From the NCBI GenBank assembly GCA_030917815.1, contig JAUPTZ010000007.1, forward strand, positions 1-64,000: a stretch of DNA of 64,000 nt, read 5' to 3'. The first letter of the stretch is position 1; every line of letters starts with the position of its first letter. The DNA comes from Candidatus Babelota bacterium. Its GTDB lineage: Bacteria; Babelota; Babeliae; Babelales; JAUPTZ01. The notes beneath the pieces are model-generated. The model made no database searches. It was given only the letters and a program-made list of their open reading frames with translations, and was not told the DNA's origin. Of this stretch, positions 34,102 to 42,427 are shown one piece after another. A program made the translations under genes and the position numbers.

Positions 34102-34839
34102 GTGGTGAGAGAAGCACTATTTTTTGCGGCGATTATTTTTTTGTGCCTGTTGGGCTGCGGACGGAAAAAGCTGAGCTTGGCCGAGCGAACGCCGAACAGC
34201 ATTTTTACCACAACGGTTGCGCATGATGATTTAACCATTCATGCTCGGCTCTGTGATCATGACGAAATCATGGACTATTTTTCCTGTGGAGAAGATTTTT
34301 ATCATTATTATTATTTGATTCAGCTGCGTTTATGTAATCAGGGCTATATTCGCTATACCCTGCAGAGTGAAGAGTGCTCATTTTTTGTACCACCGTCTGA
34401 GATGTTGCGTACCTATACGCACTATGGATATACCGGTGGGGGCGTTTTCTTCTCATTTTTAAACGCGATGCTTTTCCTCCCAGTGTATGCAATTTCTATG
34501 CTTAAGTCGGCGGTTGAAACACCACCATACTTGGCACAGCCCGACATTGTGGTTCCTCGTTCATTTGTTTCGTTAAGCCTGTTTTATGCGGCGATTGTTT
34601 TAGTACCGCTTATCTTGGGTGGTTTATGGGAACGCTCCTGTAGCAGCTATGCTTTTCATGAAGCGAATCGGTATATTTTAACGCAGCGGCAACAATTTTC
34701 CTGCGGTCCATTTAGTACCGAAAATATTTTTATATTTACACCACGAGCCGGCTTTAAGTCTCCGTGTGAAATTGCATTATACAATCATAAAACGCATTCG
34801 ATAGAGAAAGTATCGCTTCCGGTGAAGCTTGTTTGGTAG
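34102..34839 (+). CDS. Lipoprotein of unknown function, cluster member 2
   Basis: 245 residues starting at GTG (34102); AAAGGGAG lies 5 bases before it. Lipobox LLGC is at about 16-19. Hydrophobic stretches occur at about 117-135 and 157-175. The N-terminal domain contains an unusual His/Tyr-rich patch (DFYHYYYLIQLRL). It follows the first lipoprotein gene by 9 bases, so they are cotranscribed. Function unknown. Confidence 0.7.
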   Translation: MVREALFFAAIIFLCLLGCGRKKLSLAERTPNSIFTTTVAHDDLTIHARLCDHDEIMDYFSCGEDFYHYYYLIQLRLCNQGYIRYTLQSEECSFFVPPSEMLRTYTHYGYTGGGVFFSFLNAMLFLPVYAISMLKSAVETPPYLAQPDIVVPRSFVSLSLFYAAIVLVPLILGGLWERSCSSYAFHEANRYILTQRQQFSCGPFSTENIFIFTPRAGFKSPCEIALYNHKTHSIEKVSLPVKLVW

Positions 34840-34896
34840 AAAACGGGTGAGTGAATAGATAACCCAGACTTAACATACCTAACCTAAACGGCTTTA

Positions 34897-34998
34897 GCTG
34901 TCTTCGCGAGCGTAGTCGTGGCGATCCAGGTACCATGGTAATTAATACCACATTTCACTGGATCACCACGGGCTGACAAGCAGCCCTCGTGATGACGT
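34897..34998. repeat. Intergenic palindromic repeat
   Basis: TCTTCGCGAGCGTAGTCGTGGCGATCCAG and, inverted, CTGGATCACCACG followed by CCTCGTGATGACG. The arms enclose an AT-rich centre. The same plan is seen at 42273 and 30449. Confidence 0.7.
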
Positions 34999-35031
34999 GC
35001 TCTGTATGCCGAAGAAAGAGGAAAAGAGATT

Positions 35032-35706
35032 ATGAAAAAATTATTACTCTGTATAAGCACGGTCTTCTTTCTCATGGGTTGTGGTGGTCGTGCGCCGATT
35101 AAACGAGCAAAAGAAGTATTATTTGATGTGCCTTATATACAGAAAAAACAGACGCATGACATGGTAGAAATTGGCGTCAAAAAACTTTCGGCGCCAGAAA
35201 TTAAAGAATTGTTTTGTAAATCAGGTCAGCTGCTGAGCATGTATTATGTCTACTACGTGCGCACTCATAACACCGGTTCCGAAAGCTACTTTATACACTT
35301 GTCAGGGCAGGTGCTGCCAACACGCAAAGATGTGAGTATTTTCTTTGATCCTTACACCACTATGCATACTATAGCACATATGCTTTTTGTGGCTCCGGCC
35401 GCTATTGGTCTGGCAATGCTTGCGCCCGATGCGTTGACTTACTTTGCCGGATTTCTTGGATTAAACGTTGGTCTGCATCTTGCCGAAACCCAGGCGTTGG
35501 GTATCAGCGGTTACCAAGAATTTGAAAAACATGTGATATCGGGAAATGTTGAACATCGCATGACGAGCATCGTTGCGATTCCATTTTCACATGATCATCA
35601 TATTATTTTTGTGCCAAAGCGTGATCCACAGAGTGCTTGCTTGACATTTACGGTGTCGGCACGCAATAAGGTCACTAAAGATTTAGTGTTTGATTTTTCC
35701 GAGTAA
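35032..35706 (+). CDS. Lipoprotein of unknown function, cluster member 3
   Basis: 224 residues with GAAAAGAG-type upstream region and lipobox LMGC at about 14-17. Same plan as the two genes before it: beta-rich domain, hydrophobic segments (about 113-150), C-terminal beta strands. A repeat element separates it from member 2. ruvA follows 9 bases later, so ruvA may be carried on the same transcript. Confidence 0.7.
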   Translation: MKKLLLCISTVFFLMGCGGRAPIKRAKEVLFDVPYIQKKQTHDMVEIGVKKLSAPEIKELFCKSGQLLSMYYVYYVRTHNTGSESYFIHLSGQVLPTRKDVSIFFDPYTTMHTIAHMLFVAPAAIGLAMLAPDALTYFAGFLGLNVGLHLAETQALGISGYQEFEKHVISGNVEHRMTSIVAIPFSHDHHIIFVPKRDPQSACLTFTVSARNKVTKDLVFDFSE

Positions 35707-35715
35707 GAGGGGAAC

Positions 35716-36315
35716 ATGATTGAGCGTTTGTATGGTACGGTTGTCGCCACAACCGATCGGATGATTACGGTGATGGCCAGTGGCATAGGTTTCGGCGTGC
35801 AGGTTGCCGACACAACGAAGTTTGTTCCTCATGCAACAGCAACAGTCTACACCTACGTTCACTGGAATCAGGAAAAGGGGCAGTCGCTTTTTGGCTTTGC
35901 TGATGAATTGTCGCGACATTTGTTTTGTCTGCTTATTGGTTGTCAAAAAATTGGGCCGGCGTTGGCACTTGCGCTCTTGCGGCAACGAGAGCCCAATGTC
36001 ATCATCCAAGATATTCTTTCTGGTAATGTAGCCGGGTTGAGTAGCTGCCAAGGTATTGGTACCAAAAAGGCGGAGCTTATCATTTACGAATTAAAAGAAA
36101 AAATTGGTTTATTAGCCGATGTGCCAGGGGCACTTTCTACGGCAGGTGCACAATTGAAGCACATGCAGGATGCGCTTTTGAGTTTGAGTTATTCGCAGCA
36201 AGAAGCAACCAAGGCGATAAACTATGTCGCGGGGCTTTATAAGGGGGAGTCGTTACCCGACTTAAATGTTCTGCTGCGCAAGGCGTTGGCCTACTTATCG
36301 GCGCCTCGGGAATAG
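35716..36315 (+). CDS. ruvA: Holliday junction branch migration protein RuvA
   Basis: 199 residues, the normal length. RuvA binds four-way DNA junctions as a tetramer and loads the RuvB motors. It begins MIERLYGTVV with an OB-fold (about 1-63). Helix-hairpin-helix elements follow (IGPALALALL and GLSSCQGIGTKKAELII, about 80-125), then the C-terminal RuvB-binding domain (about 150-199, ALLSLSYSQQEATKAI). The family's usual FL(S/T)L motif around 35-60 is diverged. ruvB and ruvC are not nearby. GAGGGGAAC precedes the ATG. Confidence 0.95.
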   Translation: MIERLYGTVVATTDRMITVMASGIGFGVQVADTTKFVPHATATVYTYVHWNQEKGQSLFGFADELSRHLFCLLIGCQKIGPALALALLRQREPNVIIQDILSGNVAGLSSCQGIGTKKAELIIYELKEKIGLLADVPGALSTAGAQLKHMQDALLSLSYSQQEATKAINYVAGLYKGESLPDLNVLLRKALAYLSAPRE

Positions 36316-37020
36316 CTATTTCTTTGTCGCGTAGGAATGTACCGTATTTATCATGACACCGATGCCGATCATGCTACCAAGGACGATACCGGTCACCTGT
36401 AGCAATGGCCCATATTTGCGGCCCCAGGTGCGATGATCCTTTAATATCTCCTGCTCAACAAGAAAGAGTTGGTCATTAATTTCTACTAAGGCTTCATTTC
36501 TTTTAAGGATCAGCCGATCTTTCTCTTCGGTCATCGATTGCTTTTCCTCTTTAGATGGGGTGTGTCCTAGATAATGGGCAAGGTCATAGAGAATAAGATT
36601 TGCGTAAACGCATGGCTTAAGTGCCTGTTCGGCTTGCCGTATAAGATTTGCCCGTTTTTGGAAAAGGCTGAGCATATAGGTGAGATGAGTTGGGTTTTCA
36701 GGGGCTGTTAGGCAGGCATCGGCGAGGGCTTGATAGCGTGCAATGGCCTGCTGGATGGTCTGAATTTGGCCTGGATCAAGTTGCATCTCATTTAACTTAG
36801 TGATGACGATCTGAATCTCTGGCTCAAATTGTTGAGAAACCTCTGCCTGTAGCCGAAAAATCTCTCGAATATTGTATACCTGGTCCTGTAGGGACTGGAT
36901 AATATAGGCGTTATCCATGGGAGCCGGCTCAACAAAATCGTCATACCCACCTGTGGCAGGTGAGGCGAGAGTACTTAGCGAAAAAAGAGCGGCACAAAAG
37001 AGAATATAATGTTTTTTCAT
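36316..37020 (-). CDS. Exported protein with C-terminal membrane segment
   Basis: 234 residues. Signal peptide about 1-19, a helical, charged body (about 35-205), and a single hydrophobic segment at about 211-229 followed by KK. The C-terminal tail anchor and signal suggest a type I-like topology with the helical domain outside. Family unknown. Its stop abuts the ruvA stop, and it is the last gene of a four-gene minus-strand cluster. Confidence 0.7.
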   Translation of the reverse strand: MKKHYILFCAALFSLSTLASPATGGYDDFVEPAPMDNAYIIQSLQDQVYNIREIFRLQAEVSQQFEPEIQIVITKLNEMQLDPGQIQTIQQAIARYQALADACLTAPENPTHLTYMLSLFQKRANLIRQAEQALKPCVYANLILYDLAHYLGHTPSKEEKQSMTEEKDRLILKRNEALVEINDQLFLVEQEILKDHRTWGRKYGPLLQVTGIVLGSMIGIGVMINTVHSYATKK

Positions 37021-37038
37021 GCCCTCAGTATAGCCTGA

Positions 37039-37539
37039 CTAAACTCTTCGTTCAAATAAAAAAGTACGGGACTTTAAGACATTGATAAGCTTTAGGGTTG
37101 ATGGATCTTTTTGGCGGCGGGCTTTTTCTGCGTATTTATCGAGTAGTGAACCATTGTTAGCTATAAAGGTGCGCGACTCTTCGTCTCTGGCGTTAATAAA
37201 GGTTTTGAGGCGTTCTTGCTCTTCAAGATCGGCCGGGGCTACTTTTCTGAGCGCTTCACCCAGGTGTGCAATGTCTTCCTCTAAGCGGTCCACGTGTGCC
37301 GTGAACTGAGCTAAAGGTAATGGTGTTTGGCGCGCCGTGTAGCCCTTGGCGAATTTTTCTTCACGTTGCGCTGCCGACGCATCCAGGTCTTTAACGATTT
37401 GAGGTCTGTTTTGTAGTTGTTTAGTGAGCATATTCTGTATTGATCCGCGAAAGCAAAAGAGGGTGAGTGCTAATCCGATGCAGGCAATAATGCTGGTAAC
37501 GATGATGGGATTAATGTTTTTAATTATTTTCTTTTTCAT
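37039..37539 (-). CDS. Membrane-anchored helical protein
   Basis: 166 residues. One N-terminal hydrophobic segment (about 10-30) is followed by a charged, coiled-coil-like helical region (about 35-150). It resembles a signal-anchored periplasmic coiled coil. The start overlaps the stop of the upstream gene by 4 bases (ATGA), so translation is coupled. Family unknown. Confidence 0.7.
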   Translation of the reverse strand: MKKKIIKNINPIIVTSIIACIGLALTLFCFRGSIQNMLTKQLQNRPQIVKDLDASAAQREEKFAKGYTARQTPLPLAQFTAHVDRLEEDIAHLGEALRKVAPADLEEQERLKTFINARDEESRTFIANNGSLLDKYAEKARRQKDPSTLKLINVLKSRTFLFERRV

Positions 37540-38165
37540 AGTAGTTTCCCTGAGGTGAGTTGTTGGCGTATTGCTGAAGTAAGAGCTCCGACCGGAGCAA
37601 TGCAGGAGACTTCGTCATTTTTTTGAAATTCGTAGACGCATGGCTTACTGCTTTGGAGTGTAATAAGTGCCTCGGTTGCATAAATACAACCGATTTCGGT
37701 TCCTTGTAGGTGGTAGTTGCGCTGAGGATTGTAATGAAGGATTGTTGCGTGATGTTGTGCTGGGGTATAGATAGTTAGTGAAACGACAAAGCCATCCGGT
37801 GCAGTTATATGAATGATGGTGTTGGTATAGGGAGCTCGAGTGTAGTGGGTAATCGTGCCGGCAATGGGCACGTGAATGCGATGATAGTGCTGAATGTTCA
37901 TTTGCATGATGAGGTGGTGTGCATCGTATTTGAGTACGGTGCCGGCGACCGGGGCAAGAATAAGTCGTTCGTTGCTGCGAGGGATGCGGGGCTTTGTGCG
38001 ATGCTTGCGTACCATGAACTGTGCCAATGTTGGTGGTAGGGCTGGGTCAATTGCGTAAAGCGTCAGATCGATGTTATAACGGCGAATTATTTTTTTTACG
38101 TACCAACTACTTAATGGTGATTGATGCCACCAAAGCTTGATAACTTTAAGAAGAGATGCCCACAT
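37536..38165 (-). CDS. Degenerate phosphatidylserine decarboxylase-like protein
   Basis: 209 residues from the ATG at 38165, 1 base after the upstream stop; an earlier TTG would overlap that gene. The pattern of phosphatidylserine decarboxylase is clear: an N-terminal membrane helix and RRYNIDLTLY element, APVAGTV (71-77) where active enzymes have P-x-D-G-T, YHRIHVPIAGTI (94-105) with the conserved histidine, and GTEIGCIYATEAL (155-167) where the family has GxExGxFxxGST. The catalytic Asp is Ala74 and the Gly-Ser pair that makes the pyruvoyl group is missing. A pseudoenzyme, perhaps lipid-binding. No psd or pss gene is nearby. Confidence 0.75.
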   Translation of the reverse strand: MWASLLKVIKLWWHQSPLSSWYVKKIIRRYNIDLTLYAIDPALPPTLAQFMVRKHRTKPRIPRSNERLILAPVAGTVLKYDAHHLIMQMNIQHYHRIHVPIAGTITHYTRAPYTNTIIHITAPDGFVVSLTIYTPAQHHATILHYNPQRNYHLQGTEIGCIYATEALITLQSSKPCVYEFQKNDEVSCIAPVGALTSAIRQQLTSGKLL

Positions 38166-38166
38166 A

Positions 38167-39378
38167 TTATTTATCACAAAGCCAATAACGTTTTGCAAAG
38201 GTATCAATTACCTGCATGGTGAGTGTTGTGCAAAATTGCGTAAGATTGTAATCAAAAGAATCAATCAGTGAGGGAAAGAATTCTTGTAAGAACTGTTCAC
38301 TTTCTTGCGGGTTTGCAAAAAGTTTCTCTATAAATGTTTGTTTTTCCAATGTGCTTGGAAGCGTTTTTAGATACTGAAGATAAGAGGCTTGGCCACGTCG
38401 TGGACTAGCGACTTCAAGTTGTTCAATCATTTGGGTATAGCGAGCTGCTAATGAATTTCGATCTTGGCTGCGCACTTGATTGGTGCTCAAGTTAGTGTAG
38501 GTCAGTGCCATCGTTGAAAGCATCTGTTGGATTTGATGCATGAGCGATGCGGTGTGCGCCAGGAGGGGCGATGACGGTACTGTTTGCGCAAGATCGAAGC
38601 AGGTGTTTGCGGCATGGCGGCATAGCCAACCCAGCGAGCTCATGCTTTTTCGTTCAGCTTCGGAGAATTGCGCACCGTCGCTTTGCGATTGTGCAATGGT
38701 GAGTAGTTGCTGTGTGTCATCTTTAAAGGTGCTAAGCGTTGCGTGAAGTTTAGATTGTGTGTAGGTCTTAAGTTCGGCAAAAATTTCTTGAATCAATGGG
38801 ATTGCGGCCGATTGTTCGCGAAGCGTATGGTGCAGAAAGAAAATGCTATCGGCGCGGTCTTGTAGAGCAAGTGAAGTAATGAGCGGAAAGTTGGTTCGAT
38901 TGCCGGAGATTGTTTCATCGGTCAAGCTTGCTTCCTTTAGGGCGTGTGCAATAGTGATTATGTTGGTTATATAAGAGTCAAGTCGGATAACACCGACATC
39001 GGCATCGGCAAGGTTAGCGAGCAACTCGAGCACATCGCAAAAAAGAACGAGTGCTTTTTTTTGTTTACTTAAGAGAGGGCCATCCATGCAGTGTTGTAAA
39101 AAATAAGATCCATACGTATACGTATCGATACATATAGCGCCTAAAGGGCTGTGTGGTGTGGTGTCGGCTTCATAAATCATGAAAAACTCCTCAGGGTCTT
39201 CAGGAGTTGGATCGGGAGGAAGCGGTGTGTCGCTATCGGACTGAGAGCGATGAGGAGTAGTTGGATTTTCTTGATGGCTCACCCGCTTTTTATACGGGTT
39301 GTAGCGATTCTCATGTTCGTTGCCGCCACACATCGTGGCGCTGAACGAACAGAGCAGAAAAAACAAGGCTAACAGCAT
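38167..39378 (-). CDS. Exported protein of unknown function
   Basis: 403 residues with a signal peptide (about 1-15, LLALFFLLCSFSA, cleavage likely near MCGG). A Pro/Asp-rich stretch (about 30-70) is followed by an all-helical, Leu/Gln-rich domain with no membrane segment. AGGAG lies 7 bases before the ATG. It is first in the minus-strand cluster and may set its transcription. No family recognised. Confidence 0.7.
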   Translation of the reverse strand: MLLALFFLLCSFSATMCGGNEHENRYNPYKKRVSHQENPTTPHRSQSDSDTPLPPDPTPEDPEEFFMIYEADTTPHSPLGAICIDTYTYGSYFLQHCMDGPLLSKQKKALVLFCDVLELLANLADADVGVIRLDSYITNIITIAHALKEASLTDETISGNRTNFPLITSLALQDRADSIFFLHHTLREQSAAIPLIQEIFAELKTYTQSKLHATLSTFKDDTQQLLTIAQSQSDGAQFSEAERKSMSSLGWLCRHAANTCFDLAQTVPSSPLLAHTASLMHQIQQMLSTMALTYTNLSTNQVRSQDRNSLAARYTQMIEQLEVASPRRGQASYLQYLKTLPSTLEKQTFIEKLFANPQESEQFLQEFFPSLIDSFDYNLTQFCTTLTMQVIDTFAKRYWLCDK

Positions 39379-39717
39379 GAAGTACTCCTTACCGGTGAAC
39401 CTCTAAGATAGACAGAGAGGTAGGCACTTTAGCGATTTTTCTCGAATAAAAACAAGAAACATGAGATTTTTTTTACGTAAAAATTCTAACCCATTATTTG
39501 GGCGTTCATTTAACTTTTTTTGTATGCATCTAGAAAACAATTGCCTATATGTACAAATGATGTCTGGCGTTTTTTCTCTTCTGCGTGGTCATTGAGGGGA
39601 GGGGTATAATCCATTTCGGAACAAAAAAAACTTCTGCTTGCGCTTGGGTCAATTCATCGATAACCTGAAAAAAAGGAGATGGCCAACCATCAAAAACCTT
39701 CATAAAAAGGGGATTTT
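39379..39717. other. Intergenic region upstream of nrdA
   Basis: About 340 bases. It is AT-rich, contains a near-perfect -10 box at 39605-39610 and no NrdR-type box (no ACACTATATATAGTGT-like element) that I can find. No gene or RNA is recognised. Confidence 0.55.
39605..39610 (+). promoter_or_regulatory. -10 box of a likely nrdA promoter
   Basis: TATAAT is a perfect -10. The spacing region upstream has no clear -35 (weak TGCGTG), so an activator may be needed. The transcript would have a leader of about 100 bases ending in AAGGGGA before the ATG. Confidence 0.4.
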
Positions 39718-42228
39718 ATGCGCTACAGTGAAGAAAAAATGCAAAAGGATGATCTCAAAAATGCCAGCATTTTTGAGGATGGTTTTCTTCTCGCCCTAAG
39801 CGTCATAAAACGAAATGCTACGCAGCAAAACTTTTCTCGTGGAAAAGTTTATGAAGTGCTTTCGCGCGCGGCGAAAGGATATGAACAAGAGGTTAATCTT
39901 GATCTTATTTTTAGTGAGCTAGAAAAAAATGTGTATGGTGGTATTACTACCAAAGAGATTGAGCGAGCGTTAGTGCTTTCGGTGCAGCCATTTATAGAAC
40001 GTGATCCGGCTTATGGTAGAGTCGCCATGCGGTTATTGTTGATGTCGTTGTACAAAGAGGTTCTTGGTTTTTCAACAAATGGTGAAACACGCGGTGTGCT
40101 CTCCATGCAGGGGTTTCCATCTTTTTTAGCTCAAGGTATTGAACATGGGCTACTGGCTCCTGATTTAATAAAGTCGTTCGATGTTGAGCGACTTGCAGCA
40201 TACATTGATAGTGAGCGTGATGAGCTCTTTGAGTTTATGGGTCTGTATACTATTTATGAAAAATACATGCTTAAAGTTAATGAGCGGCGCATAGAGGTTC
40301 CCCAGTATTTTTGGATGCGTATTGCAATGGGATTGGCGTTGGCTGAAAAGCCGGCTGAGCGCACACAAAAAGCAGAAGAATTTTATGATTTGATATCGCA
40401 ACTTCTCTATGTTCCTGGGACGCCAACGCTGTTGCATTCCGGCACTACGAGAGCGCAGTTGAGTTCCTGTTTTTTGACTACTATAGACGATGATTTAGCC
40501 CATATTTTTAAATGTTTGGGAGATAACGCACAGCTTTCAAAATATTCAGGGGGCGTGGCTAATGATTGGACTAATCTGCGCGCAACCGGTTCATTGATTA
40601 AAAGTATCGATGTGCAGAGCCAGGGGGTTATTCCTTTTTTGAAGCTGGTGAACGATGTTACGTCGGTTATTAATCGAAGTGGTAAGCGCCGTGGTGCAAC
40701 CTGTGTCTATTTAGAGACATGGCATCTTGATATAGAAGATTATTTAGATCTTCGTCGAAATACTGGTGATGAGCGTCGGCGAGCGCATGATATAAACACC
40801 GCTAATTGGATACCGGATTTATTTATGCTGCGGGTTGAGCGTGATGAATTATGGACGCTGTTCTCACCCGATGAGGTGCCAGAATTGCATGATTTATATG
40901 GTGCGGCATTTAAAAAACGGTACGAAGAATATGAATTGATGGTGGCCCAGGGCACCATCAAACATTACAAGCAGGTTGAGGCAAAACAGCTCTGGAAGAA
41001 GATTTTGACCCGCATTTTTGAAACCGGCCATCCGTGGATAACCTTTAAAGATACGTTTAATATTCGCTCGCCGCAGGATCATGCCGGGGTAATTCATAGT
41101 ACCAATTTGTGTACCGAAATTGGCCTCAATACGTCGGCCAATGAGACAGCGGTGTGCAACTTGGGTTCAATAAACATTGCACGGCACATGTCTAATGGCG
41201 CATTAGATGAGCCGAAGGTTGCGGCAACGCTTAAGACCGCTATGAATATGCTTGATAATGTTGTCGATATTAATTTTTATCCAACGATTGAAGCAAGGAA
41301 TTCTAACTTGCGGCATCGACCGATTGGCCTTGGTATGATGGGCGTGCAGGATGCGCTCTATATGAGTAATGTGCCTTTTGAGACTGAAGAAGCGGCCGTG
41401 TTTTGTGATGAGCTTATGGAGACTGTAGCGTATTATGCGATTTACTATTCGGCGCTTTTGGCGCGTGATAAGGGCGCATACGAATCGTTTAAGGGATCAA
41501 AGTGGGATCGTGATATATTCCCCATTGATACGCTTGAGCTTCTTGCGCATGAGCGGGGTGAGAAGATAACGGTTGATCGTATTGTGCGTAAAGATTGGGC
41601 ACCGGTAAGAGCGGCAGTGAAAGCGTATGGAATGCGAAATTCCAACACGATGGCTATTGCGCCTACGGTGACGATTGCCAATATTGCCGGCTGTGGAAAT
41701 TGTATTGAGCCTATTTATAAGAACTTATATGTGAAAGCAAATCAGCAGGGTGAATTTACCGTGATGAATAAATATTTAGTTGCGGCATTAAAAGAACGAG
41801 GCTTGTGGGACGATGGTATGTGCCAGCGTATTAAATATTACGATGGTTCGATTCAACAGATTGCGTCGATTCCTGATGACATTAAGAAGCTCTATAAAAC
41901 AGCTTTTGAACTTGATCCTGAATGGTTGATAAATATCAGCGCACGTCGCGCTAAATGGCTTGATCAGGCGCAGTCGCATAATATTTTTATGCAAGGAACG
42001 TCGGGGAAGAAATTGAACGATGTCTATTTTGCCGCGTGGCGTTCAGGCATGAAGAGTACTTATTATTTGCGTACTCTGGGGGCAACGCAAATTGAGAAAT
42101 CTACGCTTGATGCAAAAGAGTTTGGTTTTACGCAAAAACGGCAGTATGCAGCCGAAGCGATTGTGGTCGAGTCTGCTGAGTTGAAGACGTGTGGAATTGA
42201 TAAAACCGATTGTGATTCGTGTCAATAG
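39718..42228 (+). CDS. nrdA: Ribonucleoside-diphosphate reductase, alpha (R1) subunit
   Basis: 836 residues. It converts NDPs to dNDPs. An ATP-cone domain is at about 10-100, giving allosteric control. The catalytic residues are visible: Cys251 in QLSSC, NLCTE at 463-467 (Asn463, Cys465, Glu467) and Cys480 in the active-site barrel, then tyrosines YY in GMKSTYYLRTL for radical transfer. The C-terminal ELKTCGIDKTDCDSCQ supplies the redox cysteines. AAGGGGA precedes the ATG. The small-subunit gene follows 200 bases later with a repeat between them. The pairing with a class Ic R2 (next gene) decides the cofactor. Confidence 0.97.
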   Translation: MRYSEEKMQKDDLKNASIFEDGFLLALSVIKRNATQQNFSRGKVYEVLSRAAKGYEQEVNLDLIFSELEKNVYGGITTKEIERALVLSVQPFIERDPAYGRVAMRLLLMSLYKEVLGFSTNGETRGVLSMQGFPSFLAQGIEHGLLAPDLIKSFDVERLAAYIDSERDELFEFMGLYTIYEKYMLKVNERRIEVPQYFWMRIAMGLALAEKPAERTQKAEEFYDLISQLLYVPGTPTLLHSGTTRAQLSSCFLTTIDDDLAHIFKCLGDNAQLSKYSGGVANDWTNLRATGSLIKSIDVQSQGVIPFLKLVNDVTSVINRSGKRRGATCVYLETWHLDIEDYLDLRRNTGDERRRAHDINTANWIPDLFMLRVERDELWTLFSPDEVPELHDLYGAAFKKRYEEYELMVAQGTIKHYKQVEAKQLWKKILTRIFETGHPWITFKDTFNIRSPQDHAGVIHSTNLCTEIGLNTSANETAVCNLGSINIARHMSNGALDEPKVAATLKTAMNMLDNVVDINFYPTIEARNSNLRHRPIGLGMMGVQDALYMSNVPFETEEAAVFCDELMETVAYYAIYYSALLARDKGAYESFKGSKWDRDIFPIDTLELLAHERGEKITVDRIVRKDWAPVRAAVKAYGMRNSNTMAIAPTVTIANIAGCGNCIEPIYKNLYVKANQQGEFTVMNKYLVAALKERGLWDDGMCQRIKYYDGSIQQIASIPDDIKKLYKTAFELDPEWLINISARRAKWLDQAQSHNIFMQGTSGKKLNDVYFAAWRSGMKSTYYLRTLGATQIEKSTLDAKEFGFTQKRQYAAEAIVVESAELKTCGIDKTDCDSCQ

Positions 42229-42272
42229 GGTGCAGCGGTAAATCTGGGCTATTTGACGACGAAGTGCTAATG

Positions 42273-42386
42273 AAGCCGTCATTGCGAGGAGTGTAGCGAC
42301 GTGGCAATCCAGAGTATAGAACTAATTTTAGGTGATCTGGATCACCACGCACCACAAAGTGGTGCTCGTGATGACGGCCACTGGGC
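42273..42386. repeat. Intergenic palindromic repeat between nrdA and nrdB
   Basis: GCCGTCATTGCGAGGAGTGTAG to GTGGCAATCCAG faces CTGGATCACCACG ... GTGCTCGTGATGACGGC. The whole 114-base unit is an imperfect inverted repeat and can fold into one long stem. It is the cleanest copy of the family. Confidence 0.8.
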
Positions 42387-42427
42387 CGTCGGGGGCATGG
42401 AACTTATTAACAATAAAGGGGACAAGC

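Noticed and set aside
38166-38207. TTG start for the PSD-like gene
   Set aside because: It would overlap the upstream gene by about 40 bases; the ATG at 38165 directly follows that gene's stop.
39379-39717. NrdR operator upstream of nrdA
   Set aside because: No pair of NrdR boxes found; the TATAT-rich parts do not match the consensus.
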